64,000 nt of DNA from Roseovarius gaetbuli (GCF_900172365.1 NZ_FWFJ01000008.1:1-64000); one strand, 5' to 3'; shown: positions 46,194 to 54,536, numbered from the stretch's first letter. The notes: generated by a model from the letters alone, not told the origin. Program-made: numbers and translations.

Positions 46194-48017
46194 TTATGCG
46201 TTCCCTGTGTTTTCGACCGCGCGTGCCTGCGCCAGATCGCCGTCAATCTTGCGGGCATAGCCGCGCGGCGTGAACATGCGCGGGCCCTCGCCCAACTGTG
46301 CCAGACGCGAATTGCTCGACCCGATCAGAACCACGGTCAGCATGTCAACCTCGTCAACCTCAAGCTCGTCAAGGCGGCGATAGCGGATGTATTCCTCGGG
46401 CCGCCCGAGCGAACTTGCCAGCATCACCGGCGTATCCGCCGGGCGATGCTCAAGCAGGATATCGCGCGCTTCGGCCAGAAGGGTGCGGCGGGTTTTCGAC
46501 ACCGGGTTGTAAAAGGCGATCACGAAATCGCCCTCGGCAGCGGCATGAAGACGGCGGATGATATCGTCCCGCGGCGTCAGAAGGTCACTGAGGCTAATGG
46601 TGCAGAAATCATGCCCCAAAGGCGCCCCGGCCCGCGCCGCCGCACCCTGAAGCGCCGAGACACCGGGCGAACAGACCACCTCGATACGCCGCGCCGCGTC
46701 GCTGACGCCATGCTCGTCCGGGCCACGATCCAACAGCTCGAACACAAGCGCGCCCATGGCGTAAATCCCGGCATCCCCGGAACAGACGAGCGCCACGTTC
46801 TTGCCAAGCGCCGCCTGCTCAAGCGCATAGCGACAGCGCGCCTCTTCCCCGCCAAGCGGAAAATCCGAGCGCGCCTTGCCGGCCGCAAGCGGGCCCAGCA
46901 GGTCGATATAAAGGCCATAGCCCACAAGCTCTTCGGCCTCGGCCACAAGGCGGCTAACCTCGGGCGTGCGCCAGGTCGCCTGACCGGGGCCGATGCCCAC
47001 AACCGAAAGCCGCCCGCGCGCCCGCCCGGGCATCTCGGTGATCGGTTCCGCGCTTCGGGTCAGGGCGCAGGTGGCATTGGCGGTCTTGCGCTTGGGCACG
47101 ATCAAATCGCCGCCAACGGCCAGGGCCGCACCTTCACAAACCCCGTGACAGCCGACCTCGGCAAAGACCACCTCGGACGGGTTAGCCAACTGCGCCGCCT
47201 GTTCTTCAAGCTCGGCAGCGGTGAACAGGCGAAACGGCACACCGAGGCGGCGCGCCACCTCGTTCATCGCGCCTTCATCGGCCTTGAGGTCAATCGAAGC
47301 GACGCAGGCGACAGCACCGGGCGCGATACCGGCCTCTGCGAGCGTGTCAGAGACAAGCGCCCACATTTCCTCGATGTCACAGCCCCGCGCACAGCCAAGC
47401 CCAAGCGCAAAGCGCTGCGGATGATAAACCAGCCGCTCTTCGCCCCCTTGCTGGGGCGCCTCGCTTACGATTACCTCGACCGCGCCGCCGGTATTCTCGA
47501 CGTCAAAAATCGCCTCGCCCGTCAGGCGAAGCCCCTTGCCCGCCAGCATCAGCGCCATCGCCGGTTTGGCATCCTCAGGATTGGCCAGCCGATACCCCAA
47601 GGGCGGCGCATCAAGCGCCACGCCCATGGCCACATCGCCCGCCGTCGTGACCGCCGCCACCGCGCCAAGACCTGTCGCGATCTCGGCCGCAAGGCGGTTG
47701 GCCCCGCGGTGCCCGCCCAGAAGCGGCACCACGACCGAGCCATCGTCAGAGACCGACAGCACCGGCGGCTCGGCCCGTTTATCCGACAACATCGGCGCCA
47801 CCGCACGGATGAGGATGCCACTGGCGCAAACCCCCACAACCGGCACCCCGGCGGCAAAGAGATCGCGCGCATGGTCAAGAGCATTGGCAAAGAACGCATC
47901 GGCCCGCGCCACGCGCCCCTCGCGGCCATGCACCTGCGCGCCGATCATTTCGGCCACGCGATGCGCGGTGTCCTCGCCCGACCGGCTCAGCGCCAAGACA
48001 ACAGGTTTCACAGCCAT
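46194..48017 (-). CDS. cobJ: CbiG - CobJ fusion (precorrin-3B C17-methyltransferase)
   Basis: A 607-residue fusion. Residues about 1-120 are the CbiG N-terminal domain (LLGGHRGANRLAAEIA); a middle part follows; about 205-325 is the CbiG C-terminal/CobE domain (LGLGCARGCDIEEM and ASIDLKADEGAMNEVARRLG). From about 342 on is CobJ with LSVVGIGPGQATWRTPE, CSGDAGIYAMGAL and VVCSPGVSALQGAAARAG. CobJ contracts the ring and methylates C17; CbiG opens the lactone ring in the anaerobic route. It overlaps cobI by 10 bases. Confidence 0.92.
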   Translation of the reverse strand: MAVKPVVLALSRSGEDTAHRVAEMIGAQVHGREGRVARADAFFANALDHARDLFAAGVPVVGVCASGILIRAVAPMLSDKRAEPPVLSVSDDGSVVVPLLGGHRGANRLAAEIATGLGAVAAVTTAGDVAMGVALDAPPLGYRLANPEDAKPAMALMLAGKGLRLTGEAIFDVENTGGAVEVIVSEAPQQGGEERLVYHPQRFALGLGCARGCDIEEMWALVSDTLAEAGIAPGAVACVASIDLKADEGAMNEVARRLGVPFRLFTAAELEEQAAQLANPSEVVFAEVGCHGVCEGAALAVGGDLIVPKRKTANATCALTRSAEPITEMPGRARGRLSVVGIGPGQATWRTPEVSRLVAEAEELVGYGLYIDLLGPLAAGKARSDFPLGGEEARCRYALEQAALGKNVALVCSGDAGIYAMGALVFELLDRGPDEHGVSDAARRIEVVCSPGVSALQGAAARAGAPLGHDFCTISLSDLLTPRDDIIRRLHAAAEGDFVIAFYNPVSKTRRTLLAEARDILLEHRPADTPVMLASSLGRPEEYIRYRRLDELEVDEVDMLTVVLIGSSNSRLAQLGEGPRMFTPRGYARKIDGDLAQARAVENTGNA

Positions 48018-48709
48018 GGATCGGCCCCTTTCGTGAGCAGTATCATTGAAAAATAAGGTGCCGTTTCCGGCGCCTCCGCGAGTGGGCAGACCACCTCCTG
48101 AGGCAGACTTGCGCGTTCCACGTAAACCGCCCGCGACGTCAGGCCAAGACCGTCAATCACGCCGCGGATCTTGGCCATATGCCGCCCCACCTTCATGATG
48201 ACAACGCTTTCCGCGCCCTCAATCCGGGCGCGCAATTCATCCTCGGGCAAGGGCCCCGGCAGCACGGTCAGACGCTCATTTCGCGCCGCCAACGGCAGGC
48301 CCGCACGCGCCGCACAGGTGGTGATCGAGGTGACACCGGGCACGACCTCGACCTCGAACCTCGTGCTGAGACGCGCGAAAAGATACATGAACGAGCCATA
48401 AAAGAACGGATCGCCCTCACAGAGACACACCACGTCCTCACCCGCTTCAAGCGCCGCCGCGATCTCGGCGGCCCCTTTGTCATAGGCCGCCTGCGCCGGT
48501 TCTCGCGCGGTGCTCATCGGCACATCCATCACGATTTCCCGCGCCCTGTCCGCAATCACATCCGCCGCAATCGCGCGCGCAAAACTATCGCCGCCCGCAA
48601 GCGTCGGATAGGCCACGACCTTCGCCTCTGAAATCAGACGATGCGCCCGCAGCGTCATCAACTCCGGGTCGCCCGGCCCAAGGCCCACGCCATATAGCTT
48701 ACCGACCAT
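48008..48709 (-). CDS. cobI: Precorrin-2 C20-methyltransferase
   Basis: SAM-dependent methyltransferase (233 residues) at the first branch step to cobalamin. Seen are KLYGVGLGPGDPELMTLRA at the start, CLCEGDPFFYGSFMYLFARL (about 94-113) and EVVPGVTSITTCAARAGLP (about 120-138), the tetrapyrrole-methylase features. Between cobL (63 bases upstream, with a GAGTATTT element between) and the cbiG-cobJ fusion (overlapping). Confidence 0.95.
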   Translation of the reverse strand: MVGKLYGVGLGPGDPELMTLRAHRLISEAKVVAYPTLAGGDSFARAIAADVIADRAREIVMDVPMSTAREPAQAAYDKGAAEIAAALEAGEDVVCLCEGDPFFYGSFMYLFARLSTRFEVEVVPGVTSITTCAARAGLPLAARNERLTVLPGPLPEDELRARIEGAESVVIMKVGRHMAKIRGVIDGLGLTSRAVYVERASLPQEVVCPLAEAPETAPYFSMILLTKGADPWL

Positions 48710-48720
48710 GCTCAGACCCG

Positions 48721-48751
48721 TCTTTCACCATTCCAAAAATACTCAAATCCG
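48721..48751 (-). repeat. Dispersed GAGTATTT element, copy before cobI
   Basis: Minus-strand reading: CGGATTTGAGTATTTTTGGA then ATGGTGAAAGA. GATGAAAG variant. It lies between the end of cobL and the start of cobI, in the same orientation as the genes. Confidence 0.7.
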
Positions 48752-48772
48752 ACCCCTGCCAAGATGGACCAG

Positions 48773-49975
48773 TCATCGCTTGATCAGGCTCCATTGCGTG
48801 ACCGGCATAAGCGGGCGCCAGCCGGTCAGCCCTCCCACCGGCTCGGCGCGATGCACCTGAAGCTTGACCAATTGCCCGCCATGGCGCTTGTGCAACTCCA
48901 AGAGCAAAGCCTCGCTTTCAAGCGTCACTGCATTGCACACCAGTCGCCCAAGCGGGCGCAAAGCGGCCCAGGCGGCCTCAAAGACTGCGCCGGACAGGCC
49001 ACCGCCGATAAACACGGCATCGGGTGCTTCAAGCCCCGCAAGCGCCTCGGGCACACGGCCCTCGATCAGCTCAAGCTTGGGCACCCCAAGCGCCAGCGCA
49101 TTCGCCGCCGCCATCGCACGCCGATCTGCGCGCGGCTCAATGCCGATGGCCCGCGCATAGCGCGCACCGCGCATCCATTCGACCGCGACCGAGCCGCAAC
49201 CCGTGCCGACATCCCACAAAAGTGCGCCCCGCATCGGCATCAGCTTGGCCAGGGTTGCGGCACGCACCTCTTGCTTGGTCATCGTGCCGTCATGCTGAAA
49301 CAGGTCATCCGCCAGCCCCGGCACACGCGGCAAGAGAGCCGCATCCGGCGCGGCCAGACATTCGACCGCCAGCGTGTTGAACGGCGGCACCACGTGATCC
49401 CAGCTTTCGGCCACCCCGTCAAAGCGCGCCTCATTCTTGCCACCCATATTGGCCAGCACGCTCATCCGCGACTGACCAAAACCGCGCTCGCTCAGAAACC
49501 GCGCGATCTGCGCCGGGGTATCGGCGCCAGTGGTCAGGATCAAGAGCCGCACATCGGGCTGGATAAAGGCGATCATCTGCTCGACAGGGCGACCATGCAC
49601 CGTCAGCGTCTCGACATCCGGCAAGCTCCAGCCCATGCGCGCGGCGGCCAGCTGGAACGCGGACAATTGCGGATGATAGACGATTTCGCCGGGCTCCATC
49701 GCCCGGCCAATCCGGGCCCCAACCGAAAACCACAAGGGATCGCCGGTGGCCAGAACCACCACCCGACGCCCCTTGTGGGCAAGCAAAAGGTCAATGAGCG
49801 CGTCAAACGGCGATGGCCAGGAGACGCGCTCGGCGCTGATCCCCTCAGCGAGCTGATGATGCCGTTCGCCACCGACAATCACTTCGGCCGCCTCGACAAT
49901 GGCGCGGGTGGCCGGCAAAAGGCCGTCCATTCCGTCTTCGCCGATCCCAACGATATGCAACCATGGATTAGACAT
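48773..49975 (-). CDS. cobL: Precorrin-6Y C5,15-methyltransferase (decarboxylating)
   Basis: Bifunctional 400-residue protein. The N-terminal CbiE half begins NPWLHIVGIGEDGMDGL and contains VLATGDPLWFSVGARIG; the C-terminal CbiT half has the Rossmann-type SAM motif LLWDVGTGCGSVAVEWMRGA and DAVFIGGG. Together they methylate C5 and C15 and remove the acetate carboxyl at C12. The ATG at 49975 has GGAGAGG before it; 49990 is an alternative start. Fused CbiE-CbiT is the aerobic-pathway form. Confidence 0.95.
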   Translation of the reverse strand: MSNPWLHIVGIGEDGMDGLLPATRAIVEAAEVIVGGERHHQLAEGISAERVSWPSPFDALIDLLLAHKGRRVVVLATGDPLWFSVGARIGRAMEPGEIVYHPQLSAFQLAAARMGWSLPDVETLTVHGRPVEQMIAFIQPDVRLLILTTGADTPAQIARFLSERGFGQSRMSVLANMGGKNEARFDGVAESWDHVVPPFNTLAVECLAAPDAALLPRVPGLADDLFQHDGTMTKQEVRAATLAKLMPMRGALLWDVGTGCGSVAVEWMRGARYARAIGIEPRADRRAMAAANALALGVPKLELIEGRVPEALAGLEAPDAVFIGGGLSGAVFEAAWAALRPLGRLVCNAVTLESEALLLELHKRHGGQLVKLQVHRAEPVGGLTGWRPLMPVTQWSLIKR

Positions 49976-49993
49976 GCCCAACCTCTCCACACA

Positions 49994-50016
49994 GAGATTT
50001 TTCGACGAAAAATCTC
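49994..50016. repeat. AT-rich palindrome at the cobH stop
   Basis: GAGATTTTTC (49994-50003) and GAAAAATCTC (50007-50016) are perfect complements with a GAC loop. It overlaps the cobH stop codon and lies 19 bases upstream of cobL. It may be a processing or attenuation hairpin or a member of the TTCGNCGAA palindrome family also seen at 41111. Confidence 0.65.
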
Positions 50017-50653
50017 ATGCCCGCACCTCCGGCAATCCCGCCGCGAGGGCATTGACGGCCGCCGAGGCTATCGCAGAGCCGCCGCGCCGCCCGCGCAGGG
50101 CCACGTAATCACAGCCGCGCGGGTTGGCGGCCAGTTCGGCCTTGCTCTCGGCCGCGCCGACAAACCCAACAGGGAAGCCAAGGATCACGGCCGGCTTTGG
50201 CGCGCCCTCATCCAGCAGTTCCAGCAGGTGAAACAGGGCCGTCGGCGCATTGCCGATGGCAACGACCGCGCCTTCAAGCCGCTCGGCCCAAAGCTCGACC
50301 GCCGCAGCGGAGCGGGTGTTACCAATGCCGCCTGCAATGCCCGGAACGCGCGCGTCGTTCAGCGTGACGATCACCTCGTTCTCGCAGGGCAGATAGCGGC
50401 GAATGATCCCGGCCCCGACCATTTCACAATCGCACAGCACCGGCGCCCCGGCGCGCAGCGCCGCCTGTCCGGCCGCGAAAGCGGGTGCCGAAAAATCAAG
50501 CCGGTCCGCCACCTCGACCATGCCGCAGGCATGAATAAGCCGGATCGCCAAGTCTTCCATGCCCGGCCCGAACCGGTCAAGCCGCGCTTCGCGGCGCACG
50601 GTGGCAAAGCTCATTTCATAGATCGCCGAAGGGCTTTTCTCATAGGGGCGCAC
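50015..50653 (-). CDS. cobH: Precorrin-8X methylmutase
   Basis: Moves the methyl group from C11 to C12, forming hydrogenobyrinic acid. The 212-residue protein has IRLIHACGMVEVADRLDFS near 37 with the catalytic His of the family, CDCEMVGAGIIRRYLP and NAPTALFHLLEL, then GFPVGFVGAAESKAEL. It begins the cobH-cobL-cobI-cobJ-cobM group, 74 bases downstream of cbiX with a repeat element in between. Confidence 0.95.
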   Translation of the reverse strand: MRPYEKSPSAIYEMSFATVRREARLDRFGPGMEDLAIRLIHACGMVEVADRLDFSAPAFAAGQAALRAGAPVLCDCEMVGAGIIRRYLPCENEVIVTLNDARVPGIAGGIGNTRSAAAVELWAERLEGAVVAIGNAPTALFHLLELLDEGAPKPAVILGFPVGFVGAAESKAELAANPRGCDYVALRGRRGGSAIASAAVNALAAGLPEVRA

Positions 50654-50688
50654 AGCTCAGACCTTGCGTTTCGCGGCGGCGGCGGATG

Positions 50689-50727
50689 CCTCCGGCGGGA
50701 GTAATTATGGAACGATGAAAGCCCGGG
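50689..50727 (+). repeat. Dispersed GAGTATTT element, copy between cbiX and cobH
   Basis: CCTCCGGCGGGAGTAATTAT then GGAACGATGAAAGCCCGGG. GATGAAAG variant, oriented against the flanking genes, ending one base before the cbiX stop. Confidence 0.7.
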
Positions 50728-51993
50728 TCAGGCTTTGGTTTTACGCGCGCTTTCCGGGCCATGCGGGTGATCGGCATGGGGATAGGGCGCATGATGGTGG
50801 TCATGGTCGTGATGATGATCGTGGTGATGGTCATGATCGTGACCGTGGTGGTGGTGATGATCGTGATCATGGTGGTGGTGCGCGTGGGAGGCCTCAAGAC
50901 GGCAGAGACCGGTGCAGAAGGTGTCACAAAGCGCGCAATCGGCAACGTTTGAGCCCGGAGCCGAGGCGCCCTGACCTTCGACGTGGTGGTGATGGCTTTC
51001 CTGCACGGCGCCCACTTCGGATTCAAACCCCAGAACTTGTGTGCGGTACTTGCACATCACGCAGGTCGGCGGCGGCACATCGCTGAAGGCCGGGTGACCA
51101 GCGCCCTTTTCGGCGGCAAGTGCGGCTCGCTCGGCCGGGGTAATCTCGCGCACCTCTTCGCCCTCGATTGCCAGGACCTGGGTGCGGTACTGGCAGGTGC
51201 CGCAATTGGGCGGCGGCGTTGCGCCAACCTGTTCCATGATCCGCTCGGCGAAGGTTTCAAGCACCTTGGGGTGATCGCCAAGATAGCCCGCCTTGACGAA
51301 TTCGATCTGCGGATGCTCGGCGGCCACCTGATCGGTGAAACCATAAATCCGGTCGATCAGAATACCCGAAAACAGGAAATACGGGAACACGACGACCCGC
51401 TTGTAGCCAAGCCGCGTCACATGTTGCAGGCAAGGCTCGACCAGCGGGAAAGTCACCCCGGAATAGCCCACCTCGCACCAGCCAAAGCCCATGCCCTCCT
51501 GAAGCATCCGGGCGATCTTGGCCACGTTGCCATTGGCATCCGGATCAGACGCCCCGCGCCCGATCACCACAAGACAGGTGTCATGCAACGAGACCTCGCC
51601 CAAATCGGCATTGGCGCGATCAAGCGCCTCGCGGATACGCGCACCGGCGGCGGCGATCATCTTGGGGTCAACCCCAAGCTCGCGGCCGTAATGAACGTCG
51701 ATGTCATGTTTGGCCGCATAGGTATTGAGAACCGTGGGGATGTCATTCTTGGAATGCATCGCCGCAAAGAGCATCCCCGGCACCGCCAGAATACGCGCGC
51801 AACCGGCCTCGCGCAGCCGGTCAAGACCGTCGCGGATCACCGGGTTGGCGAATTCAAGATAGCCATATTCGGTCATCCAGTCGGCGGGCAGATAGGCAGG
51901 CAGTTTTTCCGCCAACACGCTGAATTCGTCCACCGCCGCCTGGCTGCGAGAGCCATGGCCACAGATCATCACACCGGTTTTCGTCATGGGCAT
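50728..51993 (-). CDS. cbiX: CbiX-type chelatase with duplicated Cys motif and His-rich tail
   Basis: The 421-residue protein has two CbiX domains: the first with the catalytic GHGSR (His13) and the second with IGRGASDPDANGNVAKIARM near 144. It would insert cobalt into the early corrin ring. After residue 260 there is a repeated motif, CGTCQYRTQVL (C264, C267) and CVMCKYRTQVL (C311, C314), a further Cys cluster (C353, C356, C360, C364), and a tail with 26 His in about 46 residues (369-411). The MxCxxC-like site and tail recall the iron-sulfur CbiX of Bacillus megaterium. ATG at 51993 follows AGGAGG. Confidence 0.92.
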   Translation of the reverse strand: MPMTKTGVMICGHGSRSQAAVDEFSVLAEKLPAYLPADWMTEYGYLEFANPVIRDGLDRLREAGCARILAVPGMLFAAMHSKNDIPTVLNTYAAKHDIDVHYGRELGVDPKMIAAAGARIREALDRANADLGEVSLHDTCLVVIGRGASDPDANGNVAKIARMLQEGMGFGWCEVGYSGVTFPLVEPCLQHVTRLGYKRVVVFPYFLFSGILIDRIYGFTDQVAAEHPQIEFVKAGYLGDHPKVLETFAERIMEQVGATPPPNCGTCQYRTQVLAIEGEEVREITPAERAALAAEKGAGHPAFSDVPPPTCVMCKYRTQVLGFESEVGAVQESHHHHVEGQGASAPGSNVADCALCDTFCTGLCRLEASHAHHHHDHDHHHHHGHDHDHHHDHHHDHDHHHAPYPHADHPHGPESARKTKA

Positions 51994-52220
51994 TACGCCT
52001 CCTGCAATTCGTCGTCTGCGGTCTCGTCTTCGGCCTCGTCGCGCGAAGACGCCGCATCTTTGCGCGCCTTGAGCCCGGCCCAGAGACCAATCGCAATCGC
52101 CGCCCCAAGGGCCGCCGCGCCAAGCCAATGCCCATGACCCGCAACCTCGGCCATATGACCGGGATGAGCCTGGGCAGCTGTGGCCGCCAGTAGGGTGATC
52201 AGAATCGTGGCAAACTTCAT
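51993..52220 (-). CDS. Small exported His-containing membrane protein
   Basis: The 75-residue product has a signal peptide (MKFATILITLLAATAAQA), then HPGHMAEVAGHGHW, one transmembrane helix (about 33-49) and an acidic C-terminus. The HPGH segment resembles the N-terminus of HupE/UreJ-type metal permeases, but only one helix follows. Possibly the family named DUF6732, seen beside chelatase genes in relatives; tentative. The stop overlaps the cbiX start (TAATG), so translation is coupled; a role in cobalt handling is inferred. Confidence 0.7.
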   Translation of the reverse strand: MKFATILITLLAATAAQAHPGHMAEVAGHGHWLGAAALGAAIAIGLWAGLKARKDAASSRDEAEDETADDELQEA

Positions 52221-52521
52221 GCGGGGGTCCCCTTTTTGGTCAGGCGCGCGATGCCGAAAAAGGGTGAGCCGGGCCTTTGCCCCAGACGATGCGACAGCGG
52301 CCCCCGACATGGGTCAGCCAATGATCGCACACCTTTCCGGCCCATCGACGGGCTTCGTCTTGCCCCGCTTATAGGCGGGCGGGCCGAGGCGTGCAAACGA
52401 AGAAACGCCGCGCCTGCCCTTGATTGCGACATGTGCAGCCCTGCACGTCCTCTGCGCGGAACAGGGCCTTATCGGGGGGGCGCCCCCGGCATAGGTTGCG
52501 ATCAAACAAGGAGATCGAAAA
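52221..52521. promoter_or_regulatory. Divergent leader region of the cob block and GST gene
   Basis: No gene is seen in these 301 bases. On the minus strand CCCTTTTT and AAAAAGGG (about 20 bases apart) can pair, and the second arm contains the likely ribosome-binding site GGGG of the small exported protein, so a hairpin could hide it. The B12 box of cobalamin riboswitches (AGCCAGGAGACC) is not present on either strand. On the plus strand AAGGAG precedes the GST start. Confidence 0.4.
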
Positions 52522-53496
52522 ATGGGCCAACTGGTAAACGGCGTCTGGAAAGACGAATGGTACGACACCGAATCGACGGGCGGCAAATTTGTCCGCTCGA
52601 CGGCCGGCTTTCGCAACTGGATCACCGCCGATGGCGGCCCCGGCCCATCGGGTACGGGCGGGTTCAAGGCGGAATCCGGGCGCTATCATCTTTACGTATC
52701 GCTGGCCTGCCCCTGGGCGCATCGCACCCTGATCTTTCGCGCCCTCAAAGACCTTACTGACCATATCGGCGTCTCGGTGGTGCATCCCGACATGATGTCC
52801 GAAGGCTGGGAGTTTCGCGCCGATTTCGAGGGCGCGACCGGCGACACGCTCTATGATCTGCCATTTGCGCGCGACATCTACCTCAAGGCCGACCCAGAGA
52901 TTTCGGGGCGCGTGACGGTGCCGATCCTCTGGGACAAGGAGCGCCAAACCATCGTCTCGAACGAATCGTCCGAGATCATCCGCATGTTCAACAGCGCCTT
53001 TGACGGGCTGACCGGCAATCGCGACGATTACTGGCCCGAGGACCTGCGCGAGGCGATCGAGCCTGTGAACGCGCGGGTTTATGACACCGTCAACAACGGC
53101 GTCTACAAATCCGGCTTTGCCACCAGCCAAGAGGCCTATGACGCCGCCGTTCATCCGCTGTTTGACAGCCTTGAGTGGCTTGAAGAGCGCCTTGGCGCGC
53201 ATCGCTACCTGATGGGGGATCGCGTGACCGAGGCCGACTGGCGGCTGTTCACCACGCTGATCCGCTTCGATCTGGTCTATCACCTGCACTTCAAATGCAA
53301 TCGCAAGCGGATCGTCGATTATCCCAATCTATGGGGCTATCTTCGCGAGCTTTACCAATGGCCCGGCGTGGCCGAGACGGTGAATTTCGAGCATATCGTG
53401 CGCCACTATCACTATAGCCACGACACGATTAACCCGAGCCGGATCATCCCGATCAATCCGCAGCCCGATTTTCACGCGCCGCACGGGCGGGGCTAG
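52522..53496 (+). CDS. Glutathionyl-hydroquinone reductase-like GST (YqjG/ECM4 type)
   Basis: Xi-class glutathione transferase of 324 residues. The active-site Cys lies in SLACPWAHRTL near residue 72, the CPWA motif of GS-hydroquinone reductases; the C-terminal helical domain has GDRVTEADWRLFTTLIRFD and NLWGYLRELYQWPGV. These enzymes reduce glutathionyl-hydroquinones formed from quinones. The ATG at 52522 follows AAGGAGATCG. Glutathione itself is supplied by gshA at the right end of the window. Confidence 0.93.
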   Translation: MGQLVNGVWKDEWYDTESTGGKFVRSTAGFRNWITADGGPGPSGTGGFKAESGRYHLYVSLACPWAHRTLIFRALKDLTDHIGVSVVHPDMMSEGWEFRADFEGATGDTLYDLPFARDIYLKADPEISGRVTVPILWDKERQTIVSNESSEIIRMFNSAFDGLTGNRDDYWPEDLREAIEPVNARVYDTVNNGVYKSGFATSQEAYDAAVHPLFDSLEWLEERLGAHRYLMGDRVTEADWRLFTTLIRFDLVYHLHFKCNRKRIVDYPNLWGYLRELYQWPGVAETVNFEHIVRHYHYSHDTINPSRIIPINPQPDFHAPHGRG

Positions 53497-53514
53497 CGCT
53501 GCGCGGCCCCCATA

Positions 53515-53561
53515 GCATGTTGCTCAAAAGTGGGACCCGGTTTTGAGCTTCTCTAACATGC
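53515..53561 (+). repeat. Palindromic element A (paired with 56705-56758)
   Basis: GCATGTT (53515-53521), GCTCAAAA (53522-53529), an 11-base loop, TTTTGAGC (53541-53548), TTCTCT and AACATGC (53555-53561). Both arms are perfect. Nearly the same sequence occurs in the opposite orientation at 56705-56758. This copy lies between the convergent GST and cupin genes and might serve as a transcription end. Confidence 0.8.
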
Positions 53562-53567
53562 GACACG

Positions 53568-53969
53568 CTAGACGGGGGGGCGCGCGAAGTCTTCGTCGCT
53601 GACGTGCTCAAGCCACTCGGCCACCGAACCATCAAGCGATTCCTGAATCGCCAGATGGCACATCATGGTGTCGGCCGTGGCGCCATGCCAATGCTCTTCG
53701 CCGGGCGGGATCCAGACCGTATACCCGGCGCGGAGCACCCGTGGCGCGGCCCCGCGCAGCCCGACAAGCCCGACCCCCGACAGCACATGAAGCGTTTGAC
53801 CCAGCGGATGGGTGTGCCATGCGGTGCGTGCGCCCGGCTCAAACGTGACGCGCAGCGCGCGCACCCGCGCAGGCTCGGGCGCCTCGATGACCACGTCCTG
53901 CCAGACCCGCCCGGTAAACCAGTCGGACGACGCCAGGCGGCTGGGTTTGTCGCTAGTGAAAATATCCAT
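53568..53969 (-). CDS. Cupin-domain protein
   Basis: Single cupin of 133 residues. Metal ligands are seen in the first motif, GARTAWHTHPLGQTLHVLSG (His-x-His), and second motif, PPGEEHWHGA. It resembles small cupins annotated as mandelonitrile-lyase-like. A start at 53969 (MDIFTSDKPSRL) is preceded by GGAGACC; an ATG at 53999 is in frame. Function unknown; stands alone. Confidence 0.85.
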   Translation of the reverse strand: MDIFTSDKPSRLASSDWFTGRVWQDVVIEAPEPARVRALRVTFEPGARTAWHTHPLGQTLHVLSGVGLVGLRGAAPRVLRAGYTVWIPPGEEHWHGATADTMMCHLAIQESLDGSVAEWLEHVSDEDFARPPV

Positions 53970-54093
53970 GATCGGGTCTCCTCGATGGTATCTTTGCATG
54001 TTAGCGTTATATCCGGCTGCTGCAACGTCGCCCTGCCCGCGCCCCTTGGGTAAAATCGGTGCAAAGGCCCGACCAATTTACGCGTCGAATCCC

Positions 54094-54122
54094 TTGACGC
54101 CCCTCTGCTTTGGGCCTAAAGA
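54094..54122 (+). promoter_or_regulatory. Sigma70-type promoter candidate for rpmB
   Basis: TTGACG (54094-54099), 17 bases and TAAAGA (54117-54122) lie about 94 bases before the rpmB start, in the 246-bp spacer to the divergent cupin gene. Spacing and -35 match the consensus; the -10 is moderate. Confidence 0.4.
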
Positions 54123-54215
54123 CCCCAAACGGAATTCGGGCGCTGCCGTTGGCGGTGCCCTAGTATATTGTAGAAGGGCCACGACGCGCCCTGGACCCAA
54201 GACGAGGATGAACCC

Positions 54216-54509
54216 ATGTCGCGCCGCTGCGAACTGACCGGAATAGGCCCCATGTCTGGCAATAACAACAGCCATGCAAACAACAAAACACGTCGTCGGT
54301 TTCTGCCGAACCTGAATGACGTGACCCTGCAGTCCGAAGCTCTGGACCGTGGCATCAAGCTCCGGATCACAGCTGCGGCTCTGCGCAGTGTTGATCACCG
54401 GGGTGGTCTTGACGCTTTTCTTGCCAAGGCCAAGGACGACGAGCTGTCGACCTCTGCGCTGAAGGTCAAGAAAGAGATCGCCAAAGCAAAGGCCGCCGCC
54501 GCCGCTTGA
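54216..54509 (+). CDS. rpmB: 50S ribosomal protein L28
   Basis: The 97-residue protein starts [20 protein letters not shown] and continues [16 protein letters not shown], the L28 signature. The C-terminus is Lys/Ala-rich. It is alone here, without rpmG, and is followed by a strong terminator. The GAGGATG before the ATG serves as the ribosome-binding site. Confidence 0.97.
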   Translation: MSRRCELTGIGPMSGNNNSHANNKTRRRFLPNLNDVTLQSEALDRGIKLRITAAALRSVDHRGGLDAFLAKAKDDELSTSALKVKKEIAKAKAAAAA

Positions 54510-54536
54510 GCCAAGGCGCCTTGACTGAACATTCAG

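Noticed and set aside
48764-50704. 646-residue plus-strand open frame opposite cobL and cobH
   Set aside because: Antisense shadow rich in Arg, His, Gln and Pro across two well-supported genes and their spacer.
50770-50895. Tandem or CRISPR-like repeats
   Set aside because: The repetition is due to His/Asp codons in the CbiX tail, without regular repeat-spacer structure.
50761-50952. Plus-strand Val/Met-rich frame
   Set aside because: It is the complement of the His-rich tail of CbiX; composition explains it.
52240-52520. Possible cobalamin riboswitch before the cob block
   Set aside because: A minus-strand stretch (TTGGCTGACCC followed by GGGGGCCGCTGTCGC) vaguely recalls the core, but the B12 box and the GGGAAGGC part are absent, so I do not call it.
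54060-54130. tRNA-like TCGAATCC sequence before rpmB
   Set aside because: The T-arm is incomplete and no acceptor or anticodon stem can be formed around it.
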